Shown here piece after piece: positions 33,465 to 42,900 of a stretch of 64,000 nt of DNA. How positions within the stretch are numbered: position 1 is the stretch's first letter; every line of letters begins with the position of its first letter. Both the position numbers and the translations under genes were made by a program. The notes below the pieces were generated by a model. That model was not told the DNA's origin. It did not search any database and saw only the letters and a list, made by a program, of their open reading frames with translations. Source of the stretch: Chitinophaga sp. 180180018-3 (GTDB lineage Bacteria > Bacteroidota > Bacteroidia > Chitinophagales > Chitinophagaceae); assembly GCF_037893185.1 (NCBI RefSeq), contig NZ_CP140772.1, forward strand, positions 4,650,001 to 4,714,000, read 5' to 3'.

Positions 33465-36400
33465 TTAAAAAGTAAGGTTCAGACCAAACAGGAAAGTGCG
33501 GGATAAAGGATAAACATCCCATGAATTATCCATACCTCTCGAAAGTGTGGCAGAGGAGCTCCAACCATTTCCGGATTTTACAGGACCAGAGCCACCTATA
33601 TCAGGGTTGTAGCCTTTATATTTCGTGATGGTGAAGAGGTTTTCGCCGGAAGTGAATACTCTTACTCTTTCTATACCGTATCTGCTGAGCAGTGTTTTAG
33701 GCAGGGTATATCCCAGTTCCACGCGTTTCAGCCGCAGATAGGAACCGTCTTCCAGCCACCTGGTGCTGTTATCGCGGTTGTTGTTGTTAGGATCTGTTAA
33801 TGTAAAGCGGGGGAAGTTGGTGTGATTTTCCGGAGTCCATGCATTCAACACATCAGTAGAATAGTTGGTTACTTCGTTCATCTTCTCCAGCCATATTCTT
33901 CTGGCATTGTAGATCTTGTTGCCTGTGATGGCTTCCAGGAAGAGGCCCAGGTCGAAATGTTTCCAGGAGAGATTAGCAGAGAAGCCCATCGTAAGATTGG
34001 GGAACGGACTGCCCATGTATTGTTCATCCTGGTTATCGATGATACCATCGCCGTTAGCATCCGCGTAGCGGATATCACCGGGCTGCGCATTAGGCTGGAT
34101 GGGCTTACCATTCTTCTGGTAGTTAGCTACTTCTTCTTTAGAGTTGAAGATGCCATCTGTTTTCACCAGCCAGAATCCGCCAATGGGATAGCCGACTTTC
34201 GCTTTTGAAATGTAACCGAATTCCTGGCGGCCAGAACCTACGTTGATGGCCGTCATTTTGTTGTTGATATGGGAGAAGTTAAGACCCAGCCGGTAATTCA
34301 GTTCACCAGCCCTGTCGTTGTACTCAAATGATACTTCATATCCGGTGTTCTGAATAGCACCTGCATTCAATGTAGGTGATCCGTTCTTTCCTACTGATGA
34401 AGGAAAAGGTACGCTCAGCAGTACACCAGTGGTGTTTTTCTTAAAGACGTCGAATATCACAAACAGTTTATTATTCAGCAGGCCCAGGTCCACGCCACCG
34501 TTGATGATTTTGGTTTCTTCCCAGGTCAGATCTATCGGAGAAGCGTAAGCATTGGCGGTAGCTCCCGGCCACAGCACATTGCCCTGCACGTAGTTAAGAC
34601 CGTTGTTGATGTTGTTTTGTGTCAGATAATCGCCCACTTCCTGGTTACCCAGTACGCCCCAGCTGCCACGCAGTTTCAACGTGCTGATAATGTTGGTGAG
34701 GCCTGCAAAGAATTTCTCGTTATGCACACTCCAACCCAGTGAAACGGAGGGGAAAGAACCATACTGATGCCCCGGTGCGAAACGGGAAGAACCGTCCCTT
34801 CTTACAGAAGCGGTAAGCATGTAGCGGGAATCGTAGGAATACATAATACGGCCGAAGCGGGAAACGATAGAGCTGGTATTAGCGCTACCGCCATTCAGCT
34901 GCGAAGTAGCTGAACCGCCGTCCAGTACGGTAGTACCTGTTGCCAGATCGGTTCTGGAAGCACTGAATCCGCTGTAGATATTCTTCTGGGCAGTATACCC
35001 CAGTAACGCGTCGATATTGTGTTTACCGAATTTCTTAGAATAGTTGAGGGTATTTTCCAGCAGCCAGGAATTGGTAGTACCTGTGCTTTGCGACAGCTGA
35101 GGAGCGCTCAGCGCTACGTTACCATCGTTGTAGGTGCCGGAGAAGAGACGGGTGTTGGATTGATCTTCAGTAAGACCAACGTTCAGTTTATACCGGAGAC
35201 CATCGATCAGTTTCACTTCCACGAAGCCGTTGGCGATGATGGAGAGATCTTTGGCGCCATTGTCAACATTCTCGAGTAATGCAACGGGGTTCGACAGGTT
35301 CTTCATATAAACCGGTCTGCGGCCGTATCCGCCAAGATCCTGTGTAGGATCGTATACAGGCACAGTAGCAGGCATCATCAGCGCACTTCCCACGATGCTA
35401 TGGGTTTGGTCGCCACCGGCAGGGTTTCTGCGGGTATCGCCACGTTTAATGATAACGGACTCCCCTACACGTAATCTTCCTTTTTCATATTCAGTTTTGA
35501 TCCTGAAATTGGCAGCAGTGTAGTTGGTATGTTTCATGGCACCTTCTTCTTTCTGATATCCGCCAGACAGGCTGTAGATGAAGTTTTTGGTACCGCCGCT
35601 GAAGTTCGCGTTGGTGCGGGTTACCAATCCCGGATGGAAGATGGCGTTCTGCCAGTTGGTATTGATACCATTATAAGCAGGTATCCCGGTGATGTATTTG
35701 TTCATGAGCGTAGACCACTGTTCTCCATTGAGGAGGCTCATTCTCTTAGGCACAGACTGTACACCGAACCAGGTATCAACATCCAGCCGTGGAGGTGTTT
35801 CTTTCCGGCCACCTTTAGTGGTGATGATCACTACGCCGTTAGCAGCGCGGGAACCATAGATGCTGGCAGTAGCTGCATCTTTCAGTACCTCAACGGATTC
35901 AACATCGTTCGGGCTTACACCATCGATACTGCTAACGAACACACCATCTACGATATACAGCGGCGTGTTGTTACCGAGGGTACTCATACCACGGATAGTA
36001 ATGAGCAATCCTGCTCCCGGAGCTCCGCTGGACGATTCCACTGCTACGCCTGGCACCCTGCCCTGGATAGCACCGCTGATATTTTTAGAAACACCTGCAC
36101 TGATATCTTTTACCCTTACGGAAGATACAGCACCGGTTACATCTTTTCTTTTCTGGGTACCATAACCCACTACTACCAGTTCCTCCGTTTGTACAGCTTT
36201 GGGAGTAAGGGCAATATCCATCTGGCCAGCTTTGGTAACAGCCTGTTCGGCACTTTCATAACCGATAAATGAAACTACCAGTACGCCGCCTTCATCGGGC
36301 AGCTGTAAGGCATAATTTCCTTTAGCATCTGTGCTGGCGCCTTTGGTAGTGCCTTTCAGCTTTACAGATGCTCCGGTAAGGGGTTCGTGAGTCACCGCGT

Positions 36401-36821
36401 CGGTTACACGGCCAAATACAGATATATTGGCAACCGGACGGGGGGCTTCCTCCTGTTGCTCGCCGGGTTTAACAGACAGGATAATAGTGTTATCCTCAAT
36501 GCTGTAATTGAGGTTCTTATTGAGCAAACACTTACTCAATACGGATTCCAGGTCGGCCTGTACGACCGACACCGAAACCTTTCCCGTTTGGTCCAGCATT
36601 TCAGTATTATAAAAGAAGGTATAGCCGGTTTGTTTCCGGATTTCCTTGAAGACCTTCGACAATGACACATTGTGCATGTTGAGGGTCAGTTTTTGCGAGT
36701 AACCGGTTGCACTTACCTGCAAAGCCAGTACCAACAGCAAAAAGGCAGTTAGTTTCATAACATTCAGCATTTGTGCCCATACCCTACGTTCAGGGTATTT
36801 GCCTGCATGTCTAAATTGCAT
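33465..36821 (-). CDS. SusC/RagA-family TonB-linked outer membrane transporter (PUL unit 2)
   Basis: TonB-dependent channel of up to 1118 aa. After a leader with a hydrophobic core (KLTAFLLLVLALQVSATGYSQ) comes an STN domain (LSKVFKEIRKQTGYTFFYNTEMLDQTGKVSVSV), then a carboxypeptidase-regulatory-like domain (GRVTDAVTHEPLTGASVKLKGTTKG), the SusC box EELVVVGYGTQKRKDVTGAVSSV, a plug, and the barrel ending SRTFLFGLNLTF. A calcium-loop-like DANGDGIIDNQDEQYMG lies late in the barrel. The annotated start gives a 17-residue basic pre-leader; ATGs at residues 18 and 22 are alternatives. Paired with the sigma and FecR genes upstream. Confidence 0.95.
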   Translation of the reverse strand: MQFRHAGKYPERRVWAQMLNVMKLTAFLLLVLALQVSATGYSQKLTLNMHNVSLSKVFKEIRKQTGYTFFYNTEMLDQTGKVSVSVVQADLESVLSKCLLNKNLNYSIEDNTIILSVKPGEQQEEAPRPVANISVFGRVTDAVTHEPLTGASVKLKGTTKGASTDAKGNYALQLPDEGGVLVVSFIGYESAEQAVTKAGQMDIALTPKAVQTEELVVVGYGTQKRKDVTGAVSSVRVKDISAGVSKNISGAIQGRVPGVAVESSSGAPGAGLLITIRGMSTLGNNTPLYIVDGVFVSSIDGVSPNDVESVEVLKDAATASIYGSRAANGVVIITTKGGRKETPPRLDVDTWFGVQSVPKRMSLLNGEQWSTLMNKYITGIPAYNGINTNWQNAIFHPGLVTRTNANFSGGTKNFIYSLSGGYQKEEGAMKHTNYTAANFRIKTEYEKGRLRVGESVIIKRGDTRRNPAGGDQTHSIVGSALMMPATVPVYDPTQDLGGYGRRPVYMKNLSNPVALLENVDNGAKDLSIIANGFVEVKLIDGLRYKLNVGLTEDQSNTRLFSGTYNDGNVALSAPQLSQSTGTTNSWLLENTLNYSKKFGKHNIDALLGYTAQKNIYSGFSASRTDLATGTTVLDGGSATSQLNGGSANTSSIVSRFGRIMYSYDSRYMLTASVRRDGSSRFAPGHQYGSFPSVSLGWSVHNEKFFAGLTNIISTLKLRGSWGVLGNQEVGDYLTQNNINNGLNYVQGNVLWPGATANAYASPIDLTWEETKIINGGVDLGLLNNKLFVIFDVFKKNTTGVLLSVPFPSSVGKNGSPTLNAGAIQNTGYEVSFEYNDRAGELNYRLGLNFSHINNKMTAINVGSGRQEFGYISKAKVGYPIGGFWLVKTDGIFNSKEEVANYQKNGKPIQPNAQPGDIRYADANGDGIIDNQDEQYMGSPFPNLTMGFSANLSWKHFDLGLFLEAITGNKIYNARRIWLEKMNEVTNYSTDVLNAWTPENHTNFPRFTLTDPNNNNRDNSTRWLEDGSYLRLKRVELGYTLPKTLLSRYGIERVRVFTSGENLFTITKYKGYNPDIGGSGPVKSGNGWSSSATLSRGMDNSWDVYPLSRTFLFGLNLTF

Positions 36822-36999
36822 AGATTTGTTAAGTTTTTGGTGAGCGTTAAGCTGTTTACGACAAATAAGCGTGAAGATGCCCGCCAGACAAATTCCACCG
36901 GGAACGTTGCCGCGTTCCCGGTTTCATTTACCTGCAGTATCATCCCACGATGATCCTGGTTGTTACATTTGGTTTATTGTATCTGTATTTTTGGTAATC

Positions 37000-38199
37000 C
37001 TATTTTGCTTCGACAACAATTTGTTTTCCATTAATGCTGAACTGTACTCCGGCAGTTTTCAGAATGTGTAATGCCTGCGACAGTGTGGACTGTTTCCGGA
37101 TAGATCCGGTGTAATGTTTGTCTGGCACCGGGCCGGAAAATTTCACGTTCACATCATACCATCTTGCTAATTGTCTCATCACAGTGGATATATCATCGTC
37201 GTCGAACTCGAACATGCCCATTTTCCAGGCGATGGTTTTATCGATATCGGCTTCACTTACCGACAAATCGTGGCTGCCCCTGGCCAATACGGCCTGCTCG
37301 GAGGGCGACAATAACACGCTGTTGCCTCCCGGGGCGATTACTTTTACTTTACCCGATACCAGGGTAGTGTTCATAACGTTTTCGTCGTCATAGGCCATGA
37401 TATTGAAACCGGTGCCCAGCACCGCTACTTTAAGTCCGTTGCTGACCTGTACCTGGAAAGGCTGTGATGCCTGCTGTGCCACCTCGAAATAAGCTTCCCC
37501 ACTGAGGTATACTGTTCTTTCCGTTCCGGTGAACTTGGTGGGGAAACGGAGCGACGAAGCAGCATTCAGCCATACTTTGGTACCATCCGGTAACACCAGC
37601 TGAAATTCACCACCTCTGGGTGTGCTCAGGGTATTATAGGTGATCTCATTAGCAGAGTTCCCCGTTACGTCGTATACCAGCTTGCCATTATCTTTCCCGA
37701 TACGGGTACCGTCTTTCTCCTTCAGTCCATTCCCGTTCAATGAGTCGAGCTCTACGGAAGTGCCATCTCCCAACTGCAGGCGGGCTTTGGCTCCGCCGGG
37801 TTGTACATCTTCACCTTTTACAAGCGCGATTTCCTGACCGGAAGGTGCGTGCCAGTGCCGATACGCCAACCAGGCGCCTGCAGCTCCCAGCAGCAGCAAC
37901 ACGGCCGCAGCTGCCCTCCACCTGCCGATAGGCCGTACTTTAGGTACTACGGCGGTTTCCCGGCCGATATGCTCTTCCAGCAGATTTTTGAAGTGGCTCA
38001 CCTCTTCGTCAAGACGCCCCTGCCTGCCATTGATGATATCAAATATCTGCCGGGCACGCGCTACATCTGCGCGCTTATCAGGGTGATCAGCGATCCATTT
38101 CTCCCAGTATGCAATATCCTGCTCATCGATTCCGATGCAGTAACGCAGGAAGGAATCGTCTAACAGGAAATCTTCGGCAGCATTAAATTGATGATCCAT
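37000..38199 (-). CDS. FecR-family anti-sigma factor (PUL unit 2)
   Basis: Anti-sigma protein of 399 aa. Cytoplasmic part 1-94, one membrane segment at about 95-113 (WRAAAAVLLLLGAAGAWLAY), then the periplasmic FecR domain with LNTLSTPRGGEFQLVLPDGTKVWLNAASSLRFPTKF and YLSGEAYFEVAQQASQPFQV. The C-terminal 90 residues fit DUF4974 (MFEFDDDDISTVMRQLARWYDVNVKFSG...). It follows the sigma gene by 92 bp and precedes SusC by about 180 bp. Confidence 0.93.
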   Translation of the reverse strand: MDHQFNAAEDFLLDDSFLRYCIGIDEQDIAYWEKWIADHPDKRADVARARQIFDIINGRQGRLDEEVSHFKNLLEEHIGRETAVVPKVRPIGRWRAAAAVLLLLGAAGAWLAYRHWHAPSGQEIALVKGEDVQPGGAKARLQLGDGTSVELDSLNGNGLKEKDGTRIGKDNGKLVYDVTGNSANEITYNTLSTPRGGEFQLVLPDGTKVWLNAASSLRFPTKFTGTERTVYLSGEAYFEVAQQASQPFQVQVSNGLKVAVLGTGFNIMAYDDENVMNTTLVSGKVKVIAPGGNSVLLSPSEQAVLARGSHDLSVSEADIDKTIAWKMGMFEFDDDDISTVMRQLARWYDVNVKFSGPVPDKHYTGSIRKQSTLSQALHILKTAGVQFSINGKQIVVEAK

Positions 38200-38291
38200 T
38201 TTTGCTGTTAATAATTGGCGTTAGTAATAAGTAGTGTAGGAAAGTGGGATTTATTCCCAAAAAAAATGCGACTATTTTTATTTTTTCCCGG

Positions 38292-38924
38292 CTAGGCAAG
38301 AATATACAGCAACAGCGCTATTATCAGCTCTGTTGAAAGAATCTTCAAAGCCGCTCCCAGCGTGTTGTAGGCCGTTTTTGTAGTAATGCCCGTCCGTTGG
38401 CCCACCTCTTCCATACTGAGCCCATCGAAATACCGGAGCTGGATCATTTCTTTCTGACGGGGAGTCAGTGCCGCCATGGCCCTTCTGATCTTTTGCTTTA
38501 TTTCCTCTGAAGTCTGAAGCGCTACTATACACTCTTCATAGGAAAGTTCATGAACCGCTGCGGTATCGGACCAGGCATCCGCTGCCTCATTCGATTTCCG
38601 TGCCTGGCGGATATCTGCAAAGATCTTGCGACGCAGATAGGTCAGCAGGTAAGACTTTACATTCGATACTTCAGGAAGCTTTTGCCTGTGATCCCACAAT
38701 TCCAGGAACAGGTCGTTAATGGCATCTCTGGTAATTTCCATATTCCCACAAATGCGGAGGCCATAATTTACAAGATAGAAATACAATTGTTCGTACAGGG
38801 AAACGAGCGCAGTCTGCTCACTCAGGCGAACGCGGTTCCACAACAGCGTAAAACGGGCTGCATCAGCAGCCGGAACACCGCCAGCAGATTGTTCGGGGAA
38901 AGATGTAGGTTGCTCACTGTTCAT
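38292..38924 (-). CDS. ECF-type RNA polymerase sigma factor (PUL unit 2)
   Basis: ECF sigma factor of 210 aa. Region 2 is around VNYGLRICGNMEITRDAINDLFLELWDHRQKLP, and region 4 around RAMAALTPRQKEMIQLRYFDGLSMEEVGQRTGITTKTAYNTLGAALKIL. A short hydrophobic C-terminal tail (TELIIALLLYILA) is seen, as in other Bacteroidota ECF factors of this group. It heads the minus-strand sigma, FecR, SusC, SusD unit and should activate it on a signal passed through SusC and FecR. Confidence 0.92.
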   Translation of the reverse strand: MNSEQPTSFPEQSAGGVPAADAARFTLLWNRVRLSEQTALVSLYEQLYFYLVNYGLRICGNMEITRDAINDLFLELWDHRQKLPEVSNVKSYLLTYLRRKIFADIRQARKSNEAADAWSDTAAVHELSYEECIVALQTSEEIKQKIRRAMAALTPRQKEMIQLRYFDGLSMEEVGQRTGITTKTAYNTLGAALKILSTELIIALLLYILA

Positions 38925-38960
38925 TCGACGCTACTATTTCATAAAGTGGATACGGAAAAC

Positions 38961-38993
38961 GGCTTCCGGGTTTCCATGGGCCACCCGGAAGCC
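38961..38993 (-). terminator. Hairpin terminator after the YhcH gene
   Basis: Perfect 11-bp stem (38961-38971 with 38983-38993, GGCTTCCGGGT / ACCCGGAAGCC) with an 11-nt loop. Read on the minus strand it follows the yhcH-like stop codon and leads into GTTTTCC. An outer pair ATAAAGTGG / CCACTTTAT can extend it. Confidence 0.7.
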
Positions 38994-38999
38994 ACTTTA

Positions 39000-39455
39000 T
39001 CAGCTTACTGCTATTTTGATAACAACTTTCCTGACAGGCATCGGTTTACTCACCATAATATTGAGCATATGCAGGTCGCCCGGAAAAAATATCGCGAACA
39101 TCCCCTGCTCCAGGCGGGAGAAAAACATAGGCGTTTCTCCAAATAACTGATAATCGGCCGCCTCATCATATGCCCTGGAAGGTTGCTGATCTCTCAGAAA
39201 ATCATGACCAATCAGCTCCGAGCCGGATACTATATATTGTATGTCGATGTATTTTTTATGCGACTCCATCTGTTCTGCAGCTGCATCTACTGTATCATAT
39301 TCATTTACGATGGCGAAAATATCACTCCCGTCTATTTCGTATTTCCCTTTTTCAATGGCTACCAGGTCTGTTTGTACCAGGTATTCAAATGCCTTGATAA
39401 ACCTCAGTCCCAGCCTGTAATAAAGAGGTGCATTCTGCAGTGTGTCCAGTATCAT
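39000..39455 (-). CDS. YhcH/YjgK/YiaL-family protein
   Basis: Cupin-like protein of 151 aa of the DUF386 family. Visible blocks: MILDTLQNAPLYYRLG, KGKYEIDGSDIFAIVNEYDT, AEQMESHKKYIDIQYIVSGSELI, and FFPGDLHMLNIMV, which carry the His and Asp/Glu residues of the metal site. Members are linked to sialic acid or other sugar-acid use and to anomer conversion, but the reaction is not firm. Seven residues upstream of the chosen ATG are open; the family starts at MILDTL. Transcript ends at the hairpin 38961-38993. Confidence 0.9.
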   Translation of the reverse strand: MILDTLQNAPLYYRLGLRFIKAFEYLVQTDLVAIEKGKYEIDGSDIFAIVNEYDTVDAAAEQMESHKKYIDIQYIVSGSELIGHDFLRDQQPSRAYDEAADYQLFGETPMFFSRLEQGMFAIFFPGDLHMLNIMVSKPMPVRKVVIKIAVS

Positions 39456-39500
39456 GCGTATAAATTCAGTTGGCAATATAGAGAAAGAATTATGAATTAG

Positions 39501-39597
39501 GAATGAAGAATTAAGAAACTGAGCGAAGACTTAAGCGGATAATGGCAAAACAAGATTATCCGCTTAAGTCTTCGCTCAGTTTCTTAATTCTTCATTC
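39501..39597. repeat. Long perfect hairpin, repeat family B copy 1
   Basis: The arms are 43 bp (39501-39543 and 39555-39597) with no mismatch and an 11-nt loop. The arm contains GAATGAAGAATTAAGAAAC, the word shared by the other family B copies. It sits 8 bp after the stop of the SGNH hydrolase gene and about 45 bp before the start of the yhcH-like gene, so it can end the hydrolase transcript. Confidence 0.85.
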
Positions 39598-39604
39598 TCT
39601 ATTC

Positions 39605-40267
39605 TTAATTCCTCAGATACGGCTTAACCGCATCTTCCCATATCTTATAGCCCTTCTTATTCATATGCAGCATATCTTCAAGAAACAGTTCCTTCCGGGG
39701 ATTACCATTCTTATCCAGCATTTTCGGATAGATGTCGATGAACCTGGTATTTTTCTCCGATGCCAGAAACTGGCGGATAAATCCATTGGCTTTTTTGGCC
39801 TTTTCAAAGAAAGCGGCCCGGGAAGGACTTGGCTTCATGGAAATGTAGACCAGTGGCACATCGGGCAGCTTACTCCTGATAGTGGCATACAGTATTTTGA
39901 ATCTGCTCAGCACTGTATCGGCAGTGACAGCAGTAGCCGGAAGATCATTTTCTCCTACGTAAATAACGATCTGCCGTGGCTGATACGGGAAGATAATGCG
40001 GTTGGCATAGTAAGTAACATCATTGGTTTCTGCGCCACCGAATCCCCTGTTCAACACTACCCATTTGCTGAAATTACGTTCCAGATCGTCCCATTTCCTG
40101 ATAGAGGAACTACCCACAAATAAAATCGGATGTACCGGCGGAGCGTACATCTTATCGAAGTCCACGATGGTTTGTATGTCATGCTCAAACCGGCGCGGAT
40201 CCTGTGCCAGGAGGTTACCGGAAGCAAACAATAAAGCCAGACAAGCAAATAATACAATCTTTTTCAT
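39605..40267 (-). CDS. SGNH/GDSL-family hydrolase
   Basis: Secreted esterase/lipase-type enzyme of 220 aa with a signal peptide (MKKIVLFACLALLFASGNLLAQ). Block I is FVGSSSIRKWD (catalytic Ser54 likely), block II has GFGGAETND, block III is VGENDLP, and block V is DMLHMNKKGYKIW with the Asp-His pair. All four SGNH blocks are present. Substrate unknown; relatives deacetylate sugars or lipids. Divergent from the YrdB-like gene, 57 bp apart. Followed by hairpin family B copy 1. Confidence 0.9.
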   Translation of the reverse strand: MKKIVLFACLALLFASGNLLAQDPRRFEHDIQTIVDFDKMYAPPVHPILFVGSSSIRKWDDLERNFSKWVVLNRGFGGAETNDVTYYANRIIFPYQPRQIVIYVGENDLPATAVTADTVLSRFKILYATIRSKLPDVPLVYISMKPSPSRAAFFEKAKKANGFIRQFLASEKNTRFIDIYPKMLDKNGNPRKELFLEDMLHMNKKGYKIWEDAVKPYLRN

Positions 40268-40324
40268 AATAAATAGATGATCTGCAAACCCTTAAGATAA
40301 AAGAAAATATTTAATTTCGATAGT

Positions 40325-40720
40325 ATGAATACGCACCCGCTGAATTTGGCTGTTCGCTTTTTACTGGAAATATGGATGTTGATTGTACTGGGGAACTGGG
40401 GCTGGCATCTTGGCAATGACAGCATATGGCAATGTTATCTGCTGGCGGTTTTATTTCCGGTGACAGCCGCAGTACTCTGGGGAGTTTTCCGGATACCCAA
40501 TGACCCTAAACCAGCGCCGGTAGCCATTCCCGGAGTATTAAGATTACTGCTGGAATGGGGATTATTTGGCCTTGCCGTTGCTGCGCTGATAGCTATGCAA
40601 CATCCCCAACAGGCGTATGGAGTACTGGGAATATTGGTGGTACATTATGCCGTATCGTACGACAGAACCCTGGCGATGCTGCAAAACAAGCCTTATACCG
40701 GGTTTACAGGAAAGAAATGA
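40325..40720 (+). CDS. YrdB-family membrane protein
   Basis: Small membrane protein of 131 aa with four hydrophobic segments (LAVRFLLEIWMLIVLGNWGW, YLLAVLFPVTAAVLWGVF, VLRLLLEWGLFGLAVAALIA, AYGVLGILVVHYAVSY). The pattern RFLLEIWML..WGVFRIPNDPKPAP is that of DUF2568/YrdB. Function unknown. Its stop codon touches that of the convergent ABC ATPase gene with no spacer. Confidence 0.85.
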   Translation: MNTHPLNLAVRFLLEIWMLIVLGNWGWHLGNDSIWQCYLLAVLFPVTAAVLWGVFRIPNDPKPAPVAIPGVLRLLLEWGLFGLAVAALIAMQHPQQAYGVLGILVVHYAVSYDRTLAMLQNKPYTGFTGKK

Positions 40721-41710
40721 TTAATGGCTGAAGTGCCAGACATTTTCGCCAGCCAGTGTGAGATGTACCTCCGTACCTGCCGCAAGCGCCTCATCATCTG
40801 TTCTCACCGTCAGTACTTCATTTCCAATCGCCACGTTTGCCTCGAGGAAACTGCCGTAATAGGCGATACCGGCCACTTTTCCGGTTATCGCATTTTTTCC
40901 CGGACCAGTAATTTTAAGATCTTCCGGCCTCAGAAAAATATGTTTGCCATTCAGGGAGATACCGGGCAATCCTGCAAATGCTTTAGCACTGGCGGGAGCC
41001 ACCAGGTTGTATTTTCCGAAAAGCCCCGCCACATAGGCATTTGCCGGGCGACGATATATTTCCTGCGGAGTTCCCATTTGTACGATCTCTCCATCTTTCA
41101 TCACAATCACCAGATCAGCCCAGGGCAGAATATCCATCGGATCGTGAGAGATCAGCATACAGGTGATACCTAATTTCTCTCCTATATCAGCAATCACATT
41201 TTTCAGCATCCCTTTGTGGATCATATCCAGGTTGGAATAGGGCTCATCCAGCAGAAACAGCCTGGGAGAAGATATCAGCAGGCGCGCCATAGCAATGCGC
41301 TGCTTCTCTCCGCCCGACAGCTGGTCGGTTTTTCTTTTTAACAGGTGCGAGATTCTGCAGATATGATAGATCTCTGAAGCTTCTTCCTCAGAGAGTTTGT
41401 TGGCGTAAGAAAGGATCTCTTCAACACGGTAGTTATTTCTCAGCTCAAAATGCTGCGACAGATAGGCTGTTCCCGGATGTCCGGGGATTAATACTTCCAG
41501 TGCGCCTTTTACCTTTTTACCCTCAAACAACACGGTACCCGAATCCGCCTGTCCCATTCCGCCGATTATTTTCATTAAGGAGCTTTTGCCGGAACCTGTT
41601 TCCCCGGCAATAACTACCTTTTGAAACTGCTGTATGGTGAAGTTGATGTCTTTTAGGCTATAAGCACCGTGCTGTTCCTTGCTGATGTGAGATACTTCAA
41701 GAAAATTCAT
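40721..41710 (-). CDS. ABC transporter ATP-binding protein with TOBE domain
   Basis: ATPase subunit of 329 aa. Walker A is GETGSGKSS (about 37-45), the signature is LSGGEKQR, Walker B is RLFLLDEPYSNLD, and the switch His is in ISHD. A C-terminal TOBE-type region (about 240-325, FLRPEDLKITGPGKNAITGKV..) is typical of importer ATPases for spermidine, iron, sugars or molybdate. No permease or binding protein gene is adjacent, so the partner must lie elsewhere. A long hairpin precedes its start and follows the dipeptidase gene. Confidence 0.92.
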   Translation of the reverse strand: MNFLEVSHISKEQHGAYSLKDINFTIQQFQKVVIAGETGSGKSSLMKIIGGMGQADSGTVLFEGKKVKGALEVLIPGHPGTAYLSQHFELRNNYRVEEILSYANKLSEEEASEIYHICRISHLLKRKTDQLSGGEKQRIAMARLLISSPRLFLLDEPYSNLDMIHKGMLKNVIADIGEKLGITCMLISHDPMDILPWADLVIVMKDGEIVQMGTPQEIYRRPANAYVAGLFGKYNLVAPASAKAFAGLPGISLNGKHIFLRPEDLKITGPGKNAITGKVAGIAYYGSFLEANVAIGNEVLTVRTDDEALAAGTEVHLTLAGENVWHFSH

Positions 41711-41730
41711 TCGTGCAAGGTAGGGAAAAA

Positions 41731-41816
41731 GTCTTTAGCCTTTAGTAAAATGCAGCGGAGATGACATAGTATGCTAATATTATAATCTCCGCTGCATTTT
41801 ACTAAAGACTAAAGGC
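41731..41816. repeat. Long hairpin, repeat family A copy 2
   Basis: Arms of 32 bp (41731-41762 and 41785-41816) with two mismatches; the inner 22 bp are perfect. The arm word AAAATGCAGCGGAGAT is shared with the hairpin at 11426-11463, also preceded by GTCTTTAG. It lies 6 bp after the dipeptidase stop and 20 bp before the ABC ATPase start, both on the minus strand. Confidence 0.8.
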
Positions 41817-41822
41817 CAACAA

Positions 41823-42893
41823 CTATTTCCAGGCATTCCGGAGAAACCGAATCCAGTTGCCATGCATAACGTTTTCAATATCCTGCTGACTATAGCCTCT
41901 TTTGGAAAGCAGGCCTGGCAGCAGCTGGATATCCGCGATAGTTTCGAGATCATAGGGGCATTGTTCTTTTCCGAAAGCCCCGTCGAGATCAGTGCCAATG
42001 CCAACATGCAGCGTATTTCCTGCAATCTGGCAGATATGATCCATATGATCGATCATTTTTTCGAGGTTGCAGCCCATTGCCTCAGGAGTAGATTTACCTC
42101 TCACCCATCCCGGTACCATCATCCAGGCATCCAGTGCACCGCCGATTACGGCATTTTTCCGGATCAGCGCTCTGATCATATCATCGCTGAACTGCCGGTT
42201 GTGATTTACGAGTGCCCGGCAGTTATTATGACTGGCCCAAACCGCACCATTGAAGAGTTCCATGGCATCCCAGAAAGCATCATCACAAAGGTGCGTGGCA
42301 TCGAGGATGATATTCAGCTTTTCCATCTCCCGTATCAATTCCTTTCCTTGTGCATTCAGTCCACCGGTAGCATCTGTACCATTGGCATAACGTCCCGGGC
42401 CATAGTGAGCCGGGCCAATCGCCCGGAGGCCTTTATTATATGCCTGCTCCAGGTAATTGATATTGATAATAGAATCGGCTCCCTCCAGGCTGAGTATATA
42501 GCCTATCGGTTTCTTATCGTTGGGGGTACCATCATTCCATAACTGCAGATGAGCTTCCAATCCTTTAAGATCCCGGATCATCACCATTTCACCTGCATCT
42601 TCCATAGCTTTATACCAGGCCAGCTGTCCCTGGGTTTGCGCCCAGGCCTGCGCCGGCGAGTGCCAGCCTGGAAGCGGATTTTCAGGCGCCACATAACGCG
42701 CGATCTGGGTAGCCACCACCAATCCTATATTACCTTTTCTTAATTCAGGGAAAGCCACTACTCCCCTGGCTCTGTCGGGTTTATCATTCAATCCGGCTTC
42801 TCTTGCGCGAATGGCGGCCACCGGCTGCTGAAGATCCCGGTTCCATTCCAGCGCGTTCATGCTGAGATCCAAATGCGCGTCTATTGCAAACAT
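41823..42893 (-). CDS. Membrane-dipeptidase-type peptidase (family M19)
   Basis: Zinc dipeptidase of about 356 aa. The first metal motif is DAHLDLS near the start, with later blocks LEGADSI, GPAHYGPGRYANGTDATGGLNAQG, DATHLCDDAF, ASHNNCRALVNHNRQFSDDMIRAL, and GIGTDLDGAFG, all in M19 order. No signal peptide from the chosen start, so it is probably cytoplasmic. The frame is open for 46 codons more, but that region holds repeat family B sequence, so I placed the start at the ATG at 42893, next to the conserved DAHLD. Gene order (RidA upstream) suggests joint peptide or amino-acid handling. Confidence 0.92.
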   Translation of the reverse strand: MFAIDAHLDLSMNALEWNRDLQQPVAAIRAREAGLNDKPDRARGVVAFPELRKGNIGLVVATQIARYVAPENPLPGWHSPAQAWAQTQGQLAWYKAMEDAGEMVMIRDLKGLEAHLQLWNDGTPNDKKPIGYILSLEGADSIININYLEQAYNKGLRAIGPAHYGPGRYANGTDATGGLNAQGKELIREMEKLNIILDATHLCDDAFWDAMELFNGAVWASHNNCRALVNHNRQFSDDMIRALIRKNAVIGGALDAWMMVPGWVRGKSTPEAMGCNLEKMIDHMDHICQIAGNTLHVGIGTDLDGAFGKEQCPYDLETIADIQLLPGLLSKRGYSQQDIENVMHGNWIRFLRNAWK

Positions 42894-42900
42894 ATTAGTT

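Noticed and set aside
35529..36272. Open frame of 247 aa antisense to SusC of unit 2
   Set aside because: Shadow frame of a conserved gene; composition follows the SusC codons.
38550..39146. Open frame of 198 aa on the + strand
   Set aside because: Antisense to the sigma and yhcH-like genes and crosses the terminator hairpin.
41862..42542. Open frame of 226 aa antisense to the dipeptidase
   Set aside because: Shadow of the M19 gene; no recognisable protein features.
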